Of a stretch of DNA of 8,551 nucleotides, positions 6,821 to 8,551 are shown in pieces. Source of the DNA: an uncultured Bacillota bacterium (GTDB lineage Bacteria > Bacillota > Sulfobacillia > UBA995 > UBA9673); contig CALMHV010000222.1 in the NCBI GenBank assembly GCA_937863905.1, positions 1-8,551 of the forward strand. The letters run 5' to 3'. The notes under the pieces were generated by a model. That model had not been told where the DNA came from. It saw only the letters and a program-made list of their open reading frames with translations, and did not search any database. Made by a program: the position numbers and the translations under genes. Within the stretch, counting starts at the first letter, position 1, and each line of letters opens with the position of its first letter.

Positions 6821-7711
6821 ATGGTCTTGCCGAACCCTCCGGCCCTGTTAGGGGAGGAGGTGGGCACCGTCCGGGACATCGACGACAGCGAAGATCTCCC
6901 TCCGGCCGCGCCAGGCAGCGAAGACCCAGCCGAGGAGCCGGAGATCCTAGAGGGGCTCGCCCGGGACATTGTCTCGCGCTTGGCCGCCACGCTCTTTGGC
7001 GAAGACGAGGTCCCGCACTGGGACAGACGGGACACGCCCCCCGGACCGGGCCAGGCTGCGCCAGCCGGACAAGCCCGAACCGCGGAACCCGGAAAGGGCT
7101 GGGCCGCGGAGCCTGGAAAGGGTCGGGCCGCGGCGCCCGGAAAGGGTCGGGCCGCGGTGCCCGGAGACAAGCCCGGCGACGCCGGGCTTCGCCCCGGACT
7201 CCCGCCCGGCGGGCTGAGGGCCGATGAAGCCGCGGTGTCCGCGGTGTCCCCGCTCTTCAGGTTCACCAGGGCGGAGCGAGTAAGGTTCGTCGGCGGGGAC
7301 CGCCCGGCCCTCCTGGTGCGAGGGACCGTGCGCTCTGGCCGGCAGGTTCGGCACAACGGCGACGTCGTCGTCCTGGGCGACGTCAACCCGGGAGGGCAGG
7401 TGGTAGCGGCGGGCGACATCGTCGTGATGGGAACGCTGCGCGGGATGGTCCACGCGGGCGCGACCGGCGACCACGCTGCGGTAGTGGCCGCCTTCCGGTT
7501 GTGCCCCACTCAGCTCCGCATAGGCAGTTGCCTGTCCAGACCGCCGGAAGAACCCGGCGGGTACCCAGACTACCCTGAGCTGGCTTTGGTTCGTGAGGGA
7601 GTCGTCGTCGTTCGGCCGTTAGCCACGGGGATGTTGGCGCGGCTCGGCCCGGACGGCAGGGCGCCGGAATCGGCGGAAGAGCCTGCGGCGCCGCTGATCG
7701 GGAAGCAGTAA
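6821..7711 (+). CDS. minC: Septum site-determining protein MinC with atypical N-terminal region
   Basis: Division inhibitor recruited by MinD to keep FtsZ from assembling at wrong sites. With ATG 6821 it has 296 residues. The C-terminal MinC domain (about residues 150-260) is clear: a beta-helix stretch with NGDVVVLGDVNPGGQVVAAG, then MGTLRGMVHAGATGD and PTQLRIGSC. The motif that contributes to MinD binding, normally RSGQ, reads RSGR here (residues 171-174). No MinC_N domain is recognisable. Instead there is an acidic region, a short helix-like LEGLARDIVSRLAATLFGED, and a Pro/Gly/Ala linker with an eight-residue repeat A-(E/A/V)-P-G-K-G-(W/R)-A at residues 88-111. The C-terminal tail after about 265 is also low in complexity. 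The start is uncertain: ATG 6821 has AGGA six bases upstream, GTG 6860 has a stronger purine run but tight spacing, and TTG 6806 is weak. The gene ends 25 bases before minD. Confidence 0.9.
   Translation: MVLPNPPALLGEEVGTVRDIDDSEDLPPAAPGSEDPAEEPEILEGLARDIVSRLAATLFGEDEVPHWDRRDTPPGPGQAAPAGQARTAEPGKGWAAEPGKGRAAAPGKGRAAVPGDKPGDAGLRPGLPPGGLRADEAAVSAVSPLFRFTRAERVRFVGGDRPALLVRGTVRSGRQVRHNGDVVVLGDVNPGGQVVAAGDIVVMGTLRGMVHAGATGDHAAVVAAFRLCPTQLRIGSCLSRPPEEPGGYPDYPELALVREGVVVVRPLATGMLARLGPDGRAPESAEEPAAPLIGKQ
7081..7165 (+). repeat. 24-bp tandem repeat inside minC (about 3.5 copies)
   Basis: Three full 24-base units (7081-7104, 7105-7128, 7129-7152) and a 13-base partial unit (7153-7165) start CGCGG and share CGGAAAGGG or a close variant. 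Units two and three differ at only a few positions. Because the unit is a multiple of three, the reading frame is kept and the protein gains an eight-residue Pro-Gly-Lys-Gly-containing repeat. The pattern fits replication slippage in a linker under weak constraint. Confidence 0.9.
7169..7213. repeat. Two adjacent GC-rich inverted repeats in the minC linker
   Basis: A perfect inverted repeat has arms AAGCCCGGC (7169-7177) and GCCGGGCTT (7181-7189) around a three-base loop GAC. A shorter palindromic stretch, CCCGCC (7201-7206) with GGCGGG (7208-7213), follows 11 bases on. Both lie inside the coding sequence. There is no T-run after either, so they do not look like intrinsic terminators. In mRNA they could slow ribosomes between the repeat linker and the folded C-terminal domain. 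Confidence 0.65.
7232..7249 (+). repeat. Exact 9-bp tandem duplication in minC
   Basis: GCGGTGTCC occurs twice in direct succession (7232-7240 and 7241-7249), encoding Ala-Val-Ser twice. It lies just upstream of the folded MinC C-terminal domain and is another in-frame expansion of the linker. Confidence 0.85.
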
Positions 7712-7736
7712 ACCGGACGTACCGGAGGAGAAAACC

Positions 7737-8546
7737 ATGAGGCAGCCCGGTCAGGTCCTGGTGATCACATCCGGGAAGGGAGGGGTGGGCAAGACAACGG
7801 CCTGCGCCAATATCGGCACCGCTCTAGCTTTGCTGGGGCATCGCGTCGCCATGGTCGACGCCGATATCGGCCTTAGGAACCTCGACGTCGTCATGGGTCT
7901 GGAGAATCGCATCGTTTACGACATCGTCGACGTCGTCGAGGGTTTCTGCCGTGTGAGGCAAGCCTTGATCAAGGACAAGCGGTACGAAGGGATGTACCTG
8001 CTCCCCGCCGCGCAGACGCGCGACAAGTCGGCCGTCAGTCCCCTGCAGATGAAGTCGGTCTGTGACGAACTCAAGGCCGATTTCGACTACGTGATCGTGG
8101 ACTCGCCGGCAGGTATCGAGCAGGGCTTCCGCAACGCCATCGCCGGGGCCGATCGGGCCATCATCATCACCACGCCCGAAGTCGCCGCCGTGCGCGACGC
8201 CGACCGCATCATCGGCCTGCTTGAGGCCGAAGGGATGGCCGAGCCGCAATTGATCATAAACCGTATTCGCCACCAGATGGTCCGTCGCGGGGACATGATG
8301 GATATCGATGACGTCATCGAGATACTGGCCATCGACCTTCTCGGTATCGTTCCCGAGGACGAGATCATCATCATCAGCACCAACCGCGGCGAACCGGCCG
8401 TGACCATGCCCGGGTCTCGCGCGGGTCAGGCGTTCCGCAACATCGCCAGGCGGATGAGAGGCGAGGTCGTGCCCTTCCTTCCTCTTGAGGAGACTCGCGG
8501 TATCCTGGCTCGTCTCTCGAGGATGATGAGGCTCAGTTCGGGGTAA
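7737..8546 (+). CDS. minD: Septum site-determining protein MinD (ParA/MinD ATPase)
   Basis: Membrane-cycling ATPase of 269 residues that recruits and activates MinC. The deviant Walker A motif is intact, GKGGVGKTT at residues 13-21, with signature Lys14 and Lys19. Walker A' is VDADIGLRNLD with Asp41 and Asp43, and Walker B is DYVIVD ending at Asp122. The MinD-specific stretches DVVMGLENRIVYD and IINRIRHQMVRRGDMMD are present. The last 15 residues, with GILARLSRMMRL, form an amphipathic helix that fits the membrane-targeting sequence of MinD and separates it from soluble ParA proteins. ATG 7737 follows GGAGGAG (7724-7730) at six bases. It lies 25 bases after minC, so the pair is surely cotranscribed. 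No minE is visible because the window ends five bases after the stop. Confidence 0.98.
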   Translation: MRQPGQVLVITSGKGGVGKTTACANIGTALALLGHRVAMVDADIGLRNLDVVMGLENRIVYDIVDVVEGFCRVRQALIKDKRYEGMYLLPAAQTRDKSAVSPLQMKSVCDELKADFDYVIVDSPAGIEQGFRNAIAGADRAIIITTPEVAAVRDADRIIGLLEAEGMAEPQLIINRIRHQMVRRGDMMDIDDVIEILAIDLLGIVPEDEIIIISTNRGEPAVTMPGSRAGQAFRNIARRMRGEVVPFLPLEETRGILARLSRMMRLSSG

Positions 8547-8551
8547 AGGGT

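Noticed and set aside
7081..7165. CRISPR-like repeat array
   Set aside because: The units are contiguous with no spacers and encode an in-frame peptide repeat.
7169..7189. Intrinsic terminator
   Set aside because: The stem is strong but no T-run follows, and it lies in the middle of the minC coding sequence.
4105..7509. Very long open frame (1134 codons) on the minus strand opposite mreC to minC
   Set aside because: It is antisense to four well-supported genes, its translation is rich in Pro, Gly, Arg and Asp with no domain, and such frames are expected opposite GC-rich genes with strong third-position bias.

Overview
The window is a GC-rich chromosomal segment carrying one compact, co-directional cluster on the + strand: SPOR-domain protein (partial) - maf - radC - mreB - mreC - mreD - penicillin-binding protein 2 - minC - minD. 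This order is the conserved cell-shape and division-site locus of Bacillota. In Bacillus subtilis the equivalent run is spoIIB-maf-radC-mreBCD-minCD, and in many Clostridia-like lineages a class B PBP sits between mreD and minC, as here. The high GC content, frequent GTG starts and strong purine-rich Shine-Dalgarno sites suggest a high-GC, probably spore-forming member of the Bacillota. The exact taxon cannot be fixed from this window.

Layout: 1-684 is the C-terminal part of a SPOR-domain protein in the position of SpoIIB. A 137-base gap (685-821) follows, containing two strong ribosome-binding-like sites, small open frames and an unclear maf start. Maf (nucleotide pyrophosphatase) and RadC (JAMM-fold protein) come next, then MreB, MreC and MreD. 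mreC and mreD overlap by four bases. A full-length PBP2 follows. After an 88 to 103 base gap that may hold a promoter come minC and minD. The window ends five bases after the minD stop, so minE or spoIVF genes, if present, lie outside. No RNA genes, insertion sequences, CRISPR arrays or convincing intrinsic terminators were seen, and no gene-free stretch exceeds 300 bases.

How the genes work together: MreB filaments, MreC and MreD organise the elongation machinery, whose cross-linking enzyme is the adjacent PBP2. MinC and MinD keep FtsZ assembly away from unsuitable sites. The SPOR protein probably binds denuded septal peptidoglycan. Maf has been linked to division arrest as well as nucleotide pool cleaning, and RadC is a conserved passenger of unsettled function.

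Most of the window is ordinary, well-conserved core genome, and I found no clearly new system. The points most worth a second look are MinC and the maf start. MinC has a normal C-terminal domain, but where the FtsZ-inhibiting N-terminal domain should be it has an acidic segment and a repeat-expanded Pro/Gly/Ala linker. Its RSGQ motif also reads RSGR. The maf start has no ribosome-binding site of its own, yet a well-placed one drives a 14-codon frame ending in a GTGA overlap with maf. Adding one C to a six-C run would fuse that frame to maf.
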